A DNA stretch of 51,954 nucleotides from Paenibacillus sinensis (GCF_019904155.1 NZ_JAHCMB010000013.1:46375-98328); one strand, 5' to 3'. Counted from the stretch's first letter, positions 1 through 8,594 are shown. The notes: a model not told the origin generated them from the sequence alone. Numbers and translations are program-made.

Positions 1-105
1 AAAGAGAGAACTTAAACCAATTTCCTATTGTGAAATCTTAGAAACAATGATTATATTAGAAACAGGAACATTATTATTGAAAGATTTCGGAGGTGAGAGG
101 CGAGG
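1..105 (+). promoter_or_regulatory. AT-rich leader of the rtp-like gene with a 9-bp direct repeat
   Basis: The 105 bases before the RTP homologue are AT-rich and carry the 9-mer TTAGAAACA twice, at 38-46 and 56-64, 18 bp apart in the same orientation. In B. subtilis the rtp gene is autoregulated from replication-termination (Ter) sites just upstream, each Ter holding two adjacent RTP-dimer sites. I infer that these repeats could be related binding sites. They do not clearly match the B. subtilis Ter core as I remember it. The ribosome site GAGGTGAG lies at 90-97. Confidence 0.35.
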
Positions 106-465
106 GTGGCATTTATGATTGCCCAGCGGGCCTTTATTAAGCTGTACTTGATCACTATGGTTGAGGAGCATAAAGGATATGGATACCAGATGCTCGAGGA
201 TCTGCGGAGAGAATTTAGAAGTCACGGCTATAACCCGCCTCAGAGCGAAATATACCGGGCATTGCATGAACTGGTTCAGCAGGGAATTTTATACCGGACC
301 AAACAATTGAAGGGGAATGACCCTAAAGTGGATTTTCAGGAAATTGTCCTTTATCATTTTACATCCGACGGAGCCGAAAAGGCCAAACTGTACAAGAAGC
401 AGGTCAAGACCGATCTTGACCGCTGTCTGAGCATTCTGAACAAGGCGGTGGCCGACAATTTCTAG
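106..465 (+). CDS. rtp: Replication terminator protein (RTP) homologue, winged-helix DNA-binding protein
   Basis: This 119-residue protein aligns without large gaps to B. subtilis RTP (122 residues), the contrahelicase that binds Ter sites and stops replication forks. Shared features are the QRAFxKLYxITM start of helix 1 (residues 7-18), the E[IV]YRxLHEL recognition helix near residue 50, the EIVLYxF beta wing, and the C-terminal KLYKKQ...LDRC helix that forms the dimer coiled coil, ending in ADNF (ALSDNF in B. subtilis). GTG 106 has GAGGTGAG 8 bases upstream; ATG 115 is the alternative. The gene stands alone. If it keeps the ancestral role, the window lies near the chromosome terminus. A PadR-like repressor role is the alternative, since the folds are related. 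Confidence 0.85.
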   Translation: MAFMIAQRAFIKLYLITMVEEHKGYGYQMLEDLRREFRSHGYNPPQSEIYRALHELVQQGILYRTKQLKGNDPKVDFQEIVLYHFTSDGAEKAKLYKKQVKTDLDRCLSILNKAVADNF

Positions 466-529
466 TAGGACGAATCGCTGCTGACTGAGCGTCTTCGATC
501 GCCGAGCGCCGATATTTTCAGCCCGGGCT

Positions 530-545
530 CACCCTGATATAATGG
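530..545 (+). promoter_or_regulatory. Extended -10 promoter of the GpsB/DivIVA-like gene
   Basis: TATAAT at 538-543 is preceded by TG at 535-536, giving an extended -10 element. A weak -35 (TTTTCA, 515-520) sits 17 bp upstream. Transcription would begin near 550, at or just after the first in-frame ATG (549). This favours translation from ATG 585. Confidence 0.65.
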
Positions 546-584
546 GTAATGCCGAAGAAAGCAGTCAAAATGGAGGGTATAACC

Positions 585-971
585 ATGGATGAACATATGA
601 AGCGCAGATTGGACAAACAGAGAAAGCTGTTCAGTCAGCTCGGAATCGGGCTCGATGCGCTGACCATTCACGAGAAGGAATTCAGCATGAAGCTTAGAGG
701 CTATGACCCCGATGAGGTGGACACCTTTCTCGATAGTGTAATCAAGGATTATGAGCGTTTTTACGCTACGATCGCGGACCTGATGGATAAATGGCAGGAG
801 CAGCAGATCACGCTTCGCGAGCTTAAGGCGGAGAGCAAGCCAGCTCCAGCTCCAGTCCCAGCCCCTATAATCCAGGGTGTCGATCCGAAGGAGATCGAGG
901 ACTCGATCACGAAATTGGAATCCGGCATTCGCCTGCTGAAGGAAAGTATCCAGCGCAGTGAAATGATCTAG
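585..971 (+). CDS. GpsB/DivIVA-domain cell-division protein
   Basis: The 128-residue product has the DivIVA/GpsB N-terminal membrane-binding domain: HEKEFSMKLRGYDPDEVDTFLD followed by IKDYERF, matching the EKEF...RGY..EEVD.FLD..IKDYE pattern of GpsB. A coiled coil follows, then a short Pro/Ala linker (around residues 85-97) and a C-terminal helix, as in GpsB, where that helix drives trimerisation. GpsB coordinates penicillin-binding proteins between septal and side-wall synthesis at the inner membrane face. GGAGGG at 572-577 fits ATG 585; ATG 549 would add 12 residues but coincides with the predicted transcription start. It is somewhat longer than B. subtilis GpsB (98 residues), so a paralogue is possible. 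Confidence 0.8.
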   Translation: MDEHMKRRLDKQRKLFSQLGIGLDALTIHEKEFSMKLRGYDPDEVDTFLDSVIKDYERFYATIADLMDKWQEQQITLRELKAESKPAPAPVPAPIIQGVDPKEIEDSITKLESGIRLLKESIQRSEMI

Positions 972-1036
972 CTCATTGAGGATTCGATCATCACGAGCGG
1001 ACAAGCATGGAGAATGTCAGGACGGAGGTAAACGTA

Positions 1037-3736
1037 TTGTTGTGGAATCTCAAGATCCGCGGCAAGATTGCCGTGGGGTATTTCATGATTGTACTTCTGT
1101 TGGGTCTGTTTCTCCTTATCGTACAGGGACGCATCAAAGAATTGGAGAAGGAAACCGAACTGCTGAGCGGGCATGATATGCAAGTGAACGAGCTGGTCGA
1201 CAAAATAGAGAAGAACGTCCTCGATATGGAGACGGGTCAACGGGGCTTTGCACTTACCGGCAATGAATCTTATCTGGTTCCTTATAATGACGGCAACGAG
1301 GATTGGCAGGAGAATTTTGCCGACCTCAAGGGAATGGTGTCTGATGCAACCCAATTAGAGAATTTGGAGAGCATCAGGAACAACATCAAGCTGTGGATCG
1401 AAGAGGCCGGTCAGCCGGTGGTTGAGCTCAAGCAGCAGGGTAAGGATGCCGAGGTAGCCACATACTTCAAGGCGGATGTAGGCAAAGCCATTGTCGATCA
1501 AATCCGAAGCCAATCGGACCGGTTCCGCGAAATTGAAGCCGGGAAGACTGCCGAACGGGTAGTCGAGCTTAAGGATCGGAACCGGGAACTGTTCCTGACG
1601 ATGTATGTGCTGTGGACTCTTGTTGCGCTGGCCTCCATCATTGCGAGCACGATGATCTCGGGTGGAATTGTCAAGGCATTGAAGGAAGTCATTGTGGCGA
1701 TCCAGCGCATATCGGAAGGACGCAGCTTAAAGACGCGGTTAAACTTCAGTACAAAGGATGAAATATACGACCTGGTCGAGATGACGAACCGGCTTCTTGA
1801 CAAGGTAGAGAAGGAACAGATCGCCGGCGAACGGATCACGGGAATGTCGCTCAAGCTCCAGGAGAAGACGGATATTTACTCGTTGTGCGATACCTTTCTA
1901 TATCGTCTGGCGACGATGCTGGAATTCCAGTTCGGCGCCGTCTACGTCGCACGCGAGAACGAGGACGAGCTGACGAAGATCAGTGCCTATGCCGGCAGTG
2001 AGGGAAGAACCGAGATCGGACGGGAGCGGATCAAATGGGGGGAGGGACTTGTCGGACAATCCGCGCAGGACCAGCATTTGATCCATTTGGCCGATCTGCC
2101 GGATTATTATATTCCTATCCAATCCGGGCTAGGTGTCACCCCGCCCCGTCAGCTTATCATCGCGCCGGTGTTGTTTGAAGGACGAACGGTCGCCGTTATC
2201 GAAACGGCATCTCTGACCCAATGGCCGCAAGGTGATTTTGACCTTCTGAAAAAGCTGCTCGATCTGTTCGGGGTCTCCATCAATTCCGTTATGACGCGTT
2301 CCAAGATTCAACATCTGTACAACGAGGCCCAGATTATGAACGAAGAGCTTCAGACACAGTCGGAGGAACTTCTCGCACAGACACATGAGCTGATTAATCT
2401 GAACGGCAAGCTTGAGAACCAGAAGCGGGTAGCCGAGAATACGGCAGCCGAGCTTGAACAGACGAACATCGAGCTGGAACGAAGCTCCAGATACAAATCC
2501 GAATTTCTGGCCAATATGTCTCATGAGCTGAGGACTCCGCTTAACAGCATGCTGCTGCTCTCCCAGCTGCTGAACGAGAACCCCAGCGGCAACTTGACGG
2601 AGGAGCAGCGCTCATTCGCCTCTGTCATTCATTCTTCCGGCTCGGATCTTCTCGCCATTATTAATGATATTCTTGACCTGTCCAAGGTTGAAGCCGGAAA
2701 AATGCATATCGAAATGAGCGCTGTGAATTTGACGGAATTTCCTTCTGTATTTCAAGGGTATTTCGGAAAAACTGCCGAAGCCAAAAATCTGGAGTTCAGC
2801 GTTGTTGTGCATCCCGATACTCCGGATCTGTTCTATACGGATGAAATGCGGCTGCATCAAATCCTGCGGAATCTGCTCTCCAATGCCTTTAAATTTACGG
2901 AGAAAGGCGAGGTTCGGCTGGAGGTTTCCATACGGCAGGATATCCGCTCCGAGGATTATACCCGGGAAGGACCGGTGCTGGCGTTCGATGTAATCGATAC
3001 GGGGATCGGCATCCCGCTGGAGAAGAGCAAGCTGATCTTCGAGGCGTTCCAGCAGGCGGACGGCTCAACGGCCCGAAAGTTTGGCGGTACAGGACTCGGG
3101 CTGTCCATTTCCCTGCAGCTCGCCCGGCTGCTCCGCGGGCATCTGTCATTTGAAGGAAGACCCGAGGGAGGCAGTGTCTTCACACTGTATCTTCCGCTGC
3201 ATGAAGAGCCTTGGGACCCCGAAGAGCGGCCGGCGGCTGCGGAAGATCGCAGTGAACTGCACAATCAGGGAGAGAATGAGCCTGACAGTTGGACAAGAAG
3301 TGAGTGGGATAAAGAGACAGGTCATGAGGGAGATCCGGACGCCGGTGTGCTTTTTGCGGATGCAACGGTCCTCATTGTGGACGATGATCAGCGGAATTTA
3401 TATGCTCTTTCCCAGAGACTGGAAGGCTACGGCATGCGGGTGTTAACTGCCCAAAGCGGCTTTGAATGTCTGGAGAAGGTGAGAACCGCTTCCGCGATCG
3501 ATTTGATTCTGCTTGATATCATGATGCCGGTTCTGGACGGATATGATACCCTATCCATTCTTCGGGACGAGATGCAGCTGCTCGAACTGCCTATCATCGC
3601 GGTATCCGCGAAGACAATGAAAGAAGAGCGCCAGCGCTGTCTCGCCGCTGGAGCCTCGGATTTCATCAGCAAGCCTGTGCAGTTCCGGGAGCTTCTCCGG
3701 ATATTGCGGTACTACCTTCGCGATCGCGCGGCTTAA
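1037..3736 (+). CDS. Hybrid sensor histidine kinase: CHASE3-HAMP-GAF-HisKA-HATPase-REC
   Basis: Membrane-bound hybrid kinase of about 900 residues. In order: TM1 (about 10-30), an extracellular CHASE3 domain with the signature ETGQRGFALTG near residue 65, TM2 (about 185-210), HAMP, a GAF domain (about 275-410), a long coiled coil, HisKA with NMSHELRTPLN (phospho-His 496), HATPase with N box NLLSNAFKF and G boxes DTGIGIP and GGTGLGLSI, then an acidic linker and a receiver whose acceptor Asp is 827 in LLDIMMP. TTG 1037 has GGAGGT 7 bases upstream; ATG 1007 has no good ribosome site and would add 10 residues. No separate response regulator is adjacent, so it may phosphorylate its own receiver or a distant partner. 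The signal is unknown. Confidence 0.9.
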   Translation: MLWNLKIRGKIAVGYFMIVLLLGLFLLIVQGRIKELEKETELLSGHDMQVNELVDKIEKNVLDMETGQRGFALTGNESYLVPYNDGNEDWQENFADLKGMVSDATQLENLESIRNNIKLWIEEAGQPVVELKQQGKDAEVATYFKADVGKAIVDQIRSQSDRFREIEAGKTAERVVELKDRNRELFLTMYVLWTLVALASIIASTMISGGIVKALKEVIVAIQRISEGRSLKTRLNFSTKDEIYDLVEMTNRLLDKVEKEQIAGERITGMSLKLQEKTDIYSLCDTFLYRLATMLEFQFGAVYVARENEDELTKISAYAGSEGRTEIGRERIKWGEGLVGQSAQDQHLIHLADLPDYYIPIQSGLGVTPPRQLIIAPVLFEGRTVAVIETASLTQWPQGDFDLLKKLLDLFGVSINSVMTRSKIQHLYNEAQIMNEELQTQSEELLAQTHELINLNGKLENQKRVAENTAAELEQTNIELERSSRYKSEFLANMSHELRTPLNSMLLLSQLLNENPSGNLTEEQRSFASVIHSSGSDLLAIINDILDLSKVEAGKMHIEMSAVNLTEFPSVFQGYFGKTAEAKNLEFSVVVHPDTPDLFYTDEMRLHQILRNLLSNAFKFTEKGEVRLEVSIRQDIRSEDYTREGPVLAFDVIDTGIGIPLEKSKLIFEAFQQADGSTARKFGGTGLGLSISLQLARLLRGHLSFEGRPEGGSVFTLYLPLHEEPWDPEERPAAAEDRSELHNQGENEPDSWTRSEWDKETGHEGDPDAGVLFADATVLIVDDDQRNLYALSQRLEGYGMRVLTAQSGFECLEKVRTASAIDLILLDIMMPVLDGYDTLSILRDEMQLLELPIIAVSAKTMKEERQRCLAAGASDFISKPVQFRELLRILRYYLRDRAA

Positions 3737-3788
3737 ATACTATAGTATGCTTATTATCACTTCACCTCTAAATTGTGCTTGCCATAGA

Positions 3789-3843
3789 AGAACCGCGTCA
3801 GTAACGTTACTAGTTAACGTCCGCTGGCGCGGTTCTATTTTTT
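3789..3843 (+). terminator. Rho-independent terminator after the hybrid kinase
   Basis: A 13-bp stem (AGAACCGCGTCAG at 3789-3801 with CTGGCGCGGTTCT at 3824-3836, one G-T pair) is followed by ATTTTTT. The loop itself contains the 10-bp palindrome GTAACGTTAC. The convergent epimerase gene ends immediately beyond, so it may also limit antisense read-through. Confidence 0.85.
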
Positions 3844-4731
3844 CTAACTATTCAATTTAAGGTTGATCGAGGCAATAAGGGCAGGAAGGTATTCCGTCAG
3901 CTCGCGAAAAGCAAAGCCGGCTTTCTGTGCGTAGGCCGTATCCATATACCAGGATTCCTCGACTCCAAAAGGCGAGATATGCTCTTCTGGAGCTTCACTG
4001 CACACCTCAGCTCGCTGTCCAGTCTCGCGCTCGATCATGGCGATTACTTCCCTGATTGACACGGTACCGCCCGAGCAAGCGTTAACCGGACCGGTTAATG
4101 TGCTACATCCGAGCTTATTCAGGAAATCCGCTGCTTCATCCGATGTGATAAAAGACATGCGGGCATCAAGATTGGGGACTCCGATCGGATCACCGTTTCG
4201 GATATGTTCGATATGAAAATGAAGGCGTCTCGTATAATCGTCCTCACCAAGCACGATCGGGAACCGGACAGCCGAGACCGGAAATCCGCTCTGCTGCAGC
4301 AGGACTGCTTCCGCGAGCTGTTTGCCTTCCTGATAAGTGAAGTCGTCTCTGTCGCCCCGGCGCAACGGGTGCCGGTATGGATCGAACACCGCTTCGGTCA
4401 GGGCTTCAGGACTCGGATCATAGACTGACATGCTGGAGGTAAGTATGTATCTTGCGGTTCGGCCCTTGAACAAGCTCTGAGCGGTTAGCGCATCATTCGG
4501 CGAATAGCAGATGTTGTCGTATACGATATCCCAGGATGAACTTCCGAGTACGTCTTCCAATTGTTTAGGGTCGGACCGATCCGCCCGAAGCCTGCTTACT
4601 TTGTCGCCGAAATCGTCATGGGCATTGCCCCGCGTCAACAGGGTCACATGGTTATCGGGATGTTGAATCAGCCGGCTGACCAGCTTCTTACCGAAGAACC
4701 TTGTCCCTCCAAGCACCAATATTTCTCTCAA
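3844..4731 (-). CDS. NAD-dependent epimerase/dehydratase-like extended SDR
   Basis: 295-residue atypical extended short-chain dehydrogenase. The N-terminal Rossmann motif VLGGTRFFG (residues 6-14) binds the dinucleotide, a Ser pair at 99-100 (LTSSMS) is followed by YQEGK, giving the catalytic Tyr133 and Lys137, and RFPIVLGEDD continues the family pattern. The C-terminal half should bind substrate. Relatives include sugar-nucleotide epimerases and the group resembling plant mRNA-binding CSP41 proteins, so the substrate cannot be named. The start is TTG with a GGGGGA ribosome site. The gene is monocistronic and divergent from the isochorismatase gene. Confidence 0.8.
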   Translation of the reverse strand: MREILVLGGTRFFGKKLVSRLIQHPDNHVTLLTRGNAHDDFGDKVSRLRADRSDPKQLEDVLGSSSWDIVYDNICYSPNDALTAQSLFKGRTARYILTSSMSVYDPSPEALTEAVFDPYRHPLRRGDRDDFTYQEGKQLAEAVLLQQSGFPVSAVRFPIVLGEDDYTRRLHFHIEHIRNGDPIGVPNLDARMSFITSDEAADFLNKLGCSTLTGPVNACSGGTVSIREVIAMIERETGQRAEVCSEAPEEHISPFGVEESWYMDTAYAQKAGFAFRELTEYLPALIASINLKLNS

Positions 4732-4775
4732 GCTTAACGTCCCCCTTATTCGTATATTCTTTCAGCTTCGCTGTT

Positions 4776-4784
4776 TGGTATACT
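4776..4784 (+). promoter_or_regulatory. Extended -10 promoter of the isochorismatase-vanW operon
   Basis: TGGTATACT forms an extended -10 element (TG-N-TATACT) about 50 bases before ATG 4835. No good -35 hexamer is seen at 17 bp. Confidence 0.5.
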
Positions 4785-4834
4785 CATCATATAAGAAACG
4801 AATCATGGAATAAATAGGATACGGAGGCGATATT

Positions 4835-5365
4835 ATGTCAGAATCTAAAAAGGCCTTAATTGTTATCGACGTGCAGGAAGGGATGTTTTGCGAACCGGGT
4901 ATGAAGCTGTATGACGAAGAGGGTGTAATGAACCGGATTCAAGCTGTCCTGGAACGCGCGCGCCGCTCAGGCATACCTGTTATATATATTCAACACACCG
5001 AAGACGAGGGAGAGTATTTGAGGGGGACGCCGACTTGGGAGATTAGCGCTAGAATCAAACCACAGCCCGGAGAGGCGATTATTGAGAAATCGACATGGGA
5101 TGCCTTTCATAAGACCTGCCTTCAAGCCGAACTGGAGAGCAGGGGGATTACCGATTTGACTATCGTCGGAATGCAGTCCGAATTCTGCCTGGATACGACC
5201 TGCCGCCGCGCTTTCAGCCTGGGATACCGTTCTGTACTTGTGCAAGATGCGCACAGCACATTCGACAGCGACTCCTTAAGCGGTGAAGAGATTGTCCGCC
5301 ATCACAACCGTGTGTTGGGCGGACGGTTTGTCAGTCTGAGTCCGGCGGACGAAGTGGTATTTTGA
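4835..5365 (+). CDS. Isochorismatase-family cysteine hydrolase
   Basis: 176-residue member of the isochorismatase/nicotinamidase superfamily. The catalytic triad is visible: Asp12 in VIDVQ, Lys85 in IIEKSTWDAF and Cys118 in SEFCLDTT. The aromatic and acidic signature of true nicotinamidases (metal ligands DxH) is not obvious, so the substrate is unknown: an amide, ureide or N-carbamoyl compound is likely. The ribosome site GGAGGC precedes ATG 4835. The VanW gene begins 3 bases after the stop, suggesting one transcript. Confidence 0.85.
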   Translation: MSESKKALIVIDVQEGMFCEPGMKLYDEEGVMNRIQAVLERARRSGIPVIYIQHTEDEGEYLRGTPTWEISARIKPQPGEAIIEKSTWDAFHKTCLQAELESRGITDLTIVGMQSEFCLDTTCRRAFSLGYRSVLVQDAHSTFDSDSLSGEEIVRHHNRVLGGRFVSLSPADEVVF

Positions 5366-5368
5366 GGA

Positions 5369-6196
5369 ATGAGAAGAAGTCAGTCTGTCCTGCGCCCCAA
5401 GAAACGCTCACGCCTGCGCTTGTTCGCCGGTCGCCACTATTTCGTGTACAGAAGGTATTTGCGTTGGCTGCTTAAAGACAAATCTGTTGCGGCAACCTTC
5501 AAGAAGGAGCAGCTGCCTTATCTGGCCGCCTCGCATCAGACCCCCCTGCTCCGAAAGCTGCGCAAAGTGGATATGCAGCTGCAATATAATAAAATCAGGA
5601 ACCTGAGTCTCGCGATCCCGAGGCTAAACGGCTTGACGGTCAAGCCTGGAGAGACATTCTCTTATTGGCGGAAAATCGGGAAACCAACGCGGCGAAAAGG
5701 TTATCTGGACGGCATGGTTCTGTATTACGGCGGCTTTCGGTCCGGAGTCGGAGGAGGATTATGCCAGCTGTCGAATCTGATTTACTGGATGACACTGCAC
5801 ACTCCGCTTACCGTTACCGAACGCCACCGGCACAGTTATGATGTGTTCCCCGATGAACAGCGGACACAGCCGTTCGGAAGCGGGGCGACCTGTTCCTATA
5901 ACTATCTGGATCTGCAGATCCGCAACGACACGGAGCATGACTACCAGTTATGCCTTTGGCTTGATGACACACATCTGTATGGAGAATGGCGTTCCTCCGC
6001 ACCCGTCCTGAATCGGTTCGAGGTGTACGAGAGCAGCCACTCTATCAGGCTTGAGCCTTGGGGCGCTTATGTCAGGCGCAACAGCATTCGCCGGAGAATG
6101 CTGGCTATGGACGGCAGCGAGATTCGGGATGAACCCGTTGCGGACAATACAGCGCTGATGATGTATGCTCCGTTATTGAAGGAAGCCTCCAATTGA
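5369..6196 (+). CDS. VanW family protein
   Basis: 275 residues with the VanW domain: FSYWRKIGKPTRRKGY, GVGGGLCQLSN, HRHSYDVFP and the FGSGATCSYNYLDL block. VanW is an accessory protein of unknown biochemical role first seen in vanB clusters, and many soil Firmicutes carry stand-alone copies. There is no signal peptide; the N terminus is strongly basic. ATG 5369 lies 3 bases after the preceding stop with its GAGGA site directly abutting, so translation is probably coupled to the upstream gene. No VanR/S/H/A gene is nearby, so this does not indicate glycopeptide resistance. Confidence 0.85.
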   Translation: MRRSQSVLRPKKRSRLRLFAGRHYFVYRRYLRWLLKDKSVAATFKKEQLPYLAASHQTPLLRKLRKVDMQLQYNKIRNLSLAIPRLNGLTVKPGETFSYWRKIGKPTRRKGYLDGMVLYYGGFRSGVGGGLCQLSNLIYWMTLHTPLTVTERHRHSYDVFPDEQRTQPFGSGATCSYNYLDLQIRNDTEHDYQLCLWLDDTHLYGEWRSSAPVLNRFEVYESSHSIRLEPWGAYVRRNSIRRRMLAMDGSEIRDEPVADNTALMMYAPLLKEASN

Positions 6197-6207
6197 AGAG
6201 ACGGCAC

Positions 6208-6232
6208 AAGACACCCAAAGCGGTGTCTTTTT
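6208..6232 (+). terminator. Terminator after vanW-like gene
   Basis: AAGACACC (6208-6215) pairs with GGTGTCTT (6222-6229) around a 6-base loop, and a T-run extends to 6232. It closes the two-gene transcript ahead of the convergent LysR gene. Confidence 0.85.
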
Positions 6233-6278
6233 CTATTGGGCTGATATTGTCCTCCGCGTCTCTTGCATCTCATGTGTC

Positions 6279-7199
6279 TCAACCGGTGAATCCGGTGCTC
6301 AATGACTCCTCCTCAGCCACAGCGTTGAATTCATCCACGAAATGTATGAAAGAAGCGACCACATGTGAATTGTCGGCGATGCGGTGAATGACGGCTGTCT
6401 CGATTACGGTGCCGGTGTCGCTGATTTCCTTGAAGACGACCCCGTTAACGGACAATTGCTTCAAGGATCGGGGAACCAGAGCCAGTCCCAGACCCGCGGA
6501 TACGAAGGCCGACACGGCAACCGAAATATGCGCCGACAGCGTAGTGGGAGGACTGATACCGGCCTTCTGAAAAATACCGATAATCGTATCGTAATACACC
6601 GAACCGACCTCCCTTGGAATCATGATGAAGGTGTCGTTGGCCAGTGAGCGTATATCAATAGGTGAATCGGCGTCTGCCATCGGATGATTGGTCGGAAGGA
6701 CAACGATGAAATTTTGCCTGCGGAACGGATGAACGATGATATCGTCATCTTTGATGGGAATACAGGCGAAGCCGATCTGGATACTGCCTGCCGAGAGTGC
6801 CTTTAGCTGCATCGGAGTGCTCATTTCATGCATGATGACCTCGACCTGCGGATACCGGGCCTTGAAAGACTGGAGGAGCGGGATAAGATCATAGAGCGCG
6901 GAACCGGTAACTCCAATAATGAGCTGGCCCTGTTCTCCCAGGTAGGCCTTGCGGGCTTGCTCACAGGCGCTTTCTACCTGATTCAAGACTTTATAGGCAT
7001 TCTCAAGAAAGACAATCCCGGCCTGGGTTAATTCCACCTTACGGTTGGTGCGCATAAATAACTGAATCCCCAGCTCCAGCTCCAATTGTTGAATCTGCTG
7101 GCTGAGAGGCGGCTGCGAGATATTCAATCGGGCAGCCGCCCGGCCGAAGTTCAATTCTTCAGCGACAGCGACAAAATAACGCAAATGTCGAAGTTCCAC
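6279..7199 (-). CDS. LysR-type transcriptional regulator, divergent to the peptidase/ABC cluster
   Basis: 306-residue LysR protein starting MELRHLRYFVAVAEELNF, with the HTH at about residues 18-37 (AAARLNISQPPLSQQIQQLE) and a two-lobed effector domain from about residue 90. The N terminus is of the CatM/BenM-like subgroup. GTG 7199 has GGGAGGAT upstream; an in-frame ATG at 7241 would add an unlikely 14-residue tail. It is divergent from the amidohydrolase gene across about 190 bases of AT-rich DNA. By LysR precedent it probably activates that operon in response to an intermediate and represses itself; this is inference. Confidence 0.9.
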   Translation of the reverse strand: MELRHLRYFVAVAEELNFGRAAARLNISQPPLSQQIQQLELELGIQLFMRTNRKVELTQAGIVFLENAYKVLNQVESACEQARKAYLGEQGQLIIGVTGSALYDLIPLLQSFKARYPQVEVIMHEMSTPMQLKALSAGSIQIGFACIPIKDDDIIVHPFRRQNFIVVLPTNHPMADADSPIDIRSLANDTFIMIPREVGSVYYDTIIGIFQKAGISPPTTLSAHISVAVSAFVSAGLGLALVPRSLKQLSVNGVVFKEISDTGTVIETAVIHRIADNSHVVASFIHFVDEFNAVAEEESLSTGFTG

Positions 7200-7393
7200 T
7201 ATAATCCTCCCTCTCCAAAGCCTGTTAATGATATGTGTCACATATCATAACCAATTTATTTAATATTTGAAATATAATAACCCATTCTGTACACTTATCA
7301 ACATAAACATGACGTAATTAGTATATTTAAAGATATATTAAATTACTAGACATGTTATAAAAACTTCCACTAATCATAACATGGGGGGTGTGA
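7200..7393. promoter_or_regulatory. Divergent control region between lysR and the M38-like amidohydrolase gene
   Basis: Strongly AT-rich spacer. Positions 7308-7354 form an imperfect 47-base dyad: CATG at both outer ends, GTAATT facing AATTAC, and ATAT-rich inner arms, centred near 7331. This is a plausible LysR-family operator. No convincing sigma-A -35/-10 pair for the operon is visible, consistent with an activated promoter. The ribosome site GGGGGGTG precedes ATG 7394. Confidence 0.5.
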
Positions 7394-8578
7394 ATGGTGT
7401 CAACTGTTGTGCTTTGCGGTCTTTTGATTGACGGAACGGGAGATGAGCCTCTACGCAACAGGGCGATCTCGATCAAAGACGGGATGGTCGAGTGGGTGAA
7501 GCCGGCGGAAGCACTGGGAGCGGAAAGAGGGAATGTGATTGATCTCTCGCATCTGACGGTGCTGCCTGGCCTGATCGACTGTCATGATCATTTGGGGGTC
7601 GATCTTGGAGATGAGGAAGCGCAGTGCAGGGAGCCTATCGAGTACATCTCGATCCGGTGCGTCAAGAATGCGAAGGATATTCTGCGGGCGGGCATTACGA
7701 CGCTGCGCAGCGTCGGCGAGAAGGACAGAACAGGCCCCATGATGAAGCGTGCCATTCAGGAAGGTCTCGTGCAGGGGCCGCGTCTGGTGGTATCCGGACG
7801 CAACATCATTCGCACCGGCGGTCACGCCCATTTTCTTGGACGCGAAGCGGACGGGCCGGATGAGCTGCGCGCCGCTGTCCGGGAGGAGATCAAGAACGGC
7901 GCGGATTTGATCAAGATCATGGTATCGGGCGGACTATCCACCCTCGGTTCCGATGTGCTGGCAGCGGAGTTCGCGGAGGATGAGATCAAGGCGGTCATCG
8001 ACGAAGCACACCGGAGAGGGCGCAAGGTTGCGGGCCACTGTCATGGCGGTCCGGGAACGGCCGTCGCGGTTAAAGCGGGTATCGACTCGATTGAGCATGG
8101 CATTTATTTGACACAAGATGAGATCCGGCTGATGGTGGAGCATGGTACTTATCTGGTCGTCACCGCTGGTGTAATCCTTGCCATCCGCGATCAGCCGGAT
8201 GTGCCGGCCTTCATGAAAGAGAAGCTGAAGGATGACACCGAGATCATGTTCCGTACCATCGCAGGCACCAAAGGAACCGGTCTCAAGATTGCGGTCGGGA
8301 CGGATGAAATCCACGGAGAACTGTACAAGGAAATGGAATACCTGGTGAAGGTGGGCTATACGCCGATGGAGGCGTTGCTAGCCGGTACGAAGAACGGAGC
8401 TGATCTGTGCGGTATGGCCGACAAGATCGGAACGCTGGAAGTGGGTAAATATGCCGATCTGATTGCGGTTGCGGGCAATCCATTGGATGATTTTACCATA
8501 TTGAAGGATGTACCCTTTGTCATGAAAGCGGGAGCCGTTGAATTTGATACTCGCCATCTAATAGCCAAATCCATATAA
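7394..8578 (+). CDS. Metal-dependent amidohydrolase (imidazolonepropionase/Xaa-Pro dipeptidase-like)
   Basis: 394-residue amidohydrolase-superfamily (M38-like) enzyme with all metal-site landmarks: HxH as CHDHLG (His64, His66), Lys174 in DLIKIMVSGG as the probable carbamylated bridge, His215/His217 in GHCHGG, His235 in SIEHG and Asp304 in VGTDEIHG. The C terminus has the usual GTLEVGKYADLIAVAGNPL beta-sandwich strand. Characterised relatives cleave N-acyl amino acids, Xaa-Pro/Xaa-Arg dipeptides or imidazolonepropionate. It is the first gene of the operon, with the M19 homologue 16 bases downstream. Together with the transporter this suggests hydrolysis of an imported dipeptide or acyl-amino acid; substrate unknown. 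Confidence 0.85.
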   Translation: MVSTVVLCGLLIDGTGDEPLRNRAISIKDGMVEWVKPAEALGAERGNVIDLSHLTVLPGLIDCHDHLGVDLGDEEAQCREPIEYISIRCVKNAKDILRAGITTLRSVGEKDRTGPMMKRAIQEGLVQGPRLVVSGRNIIRTGGHAHFLGREADGPDELRAAVREEIKNGADLIKIMVSGGLSTLGSDVLAAEFAEDEIKAVIDEAHRRGRKVAGHCHGGPGTAVAVKAGIDSIEHGIYLTQDEIRLMVEHGTYLVVTAGVILAIRDQPDVPAFMKEKLKDDTEIMFRTIAGTKGTGLKIAVGTDEIHGELYKEMEYLVKVGYTPMEALLAGTKNGADLCGMADKIGTLEVGKYADLIAVAGNPLDDFTILKDVPFVMKAGAVEFDTRHLIAKSI

Positions 8579-8594
8579 ACGGAGGGAATCGACC

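Noticed and set aside
462..1354. Long minus-strand open frames opposite the GpsB-like and kinase genes
   Set aside because: They lack ribosome sites and recognisable domains, and mirror the codon pattern of the plus-strand genes.
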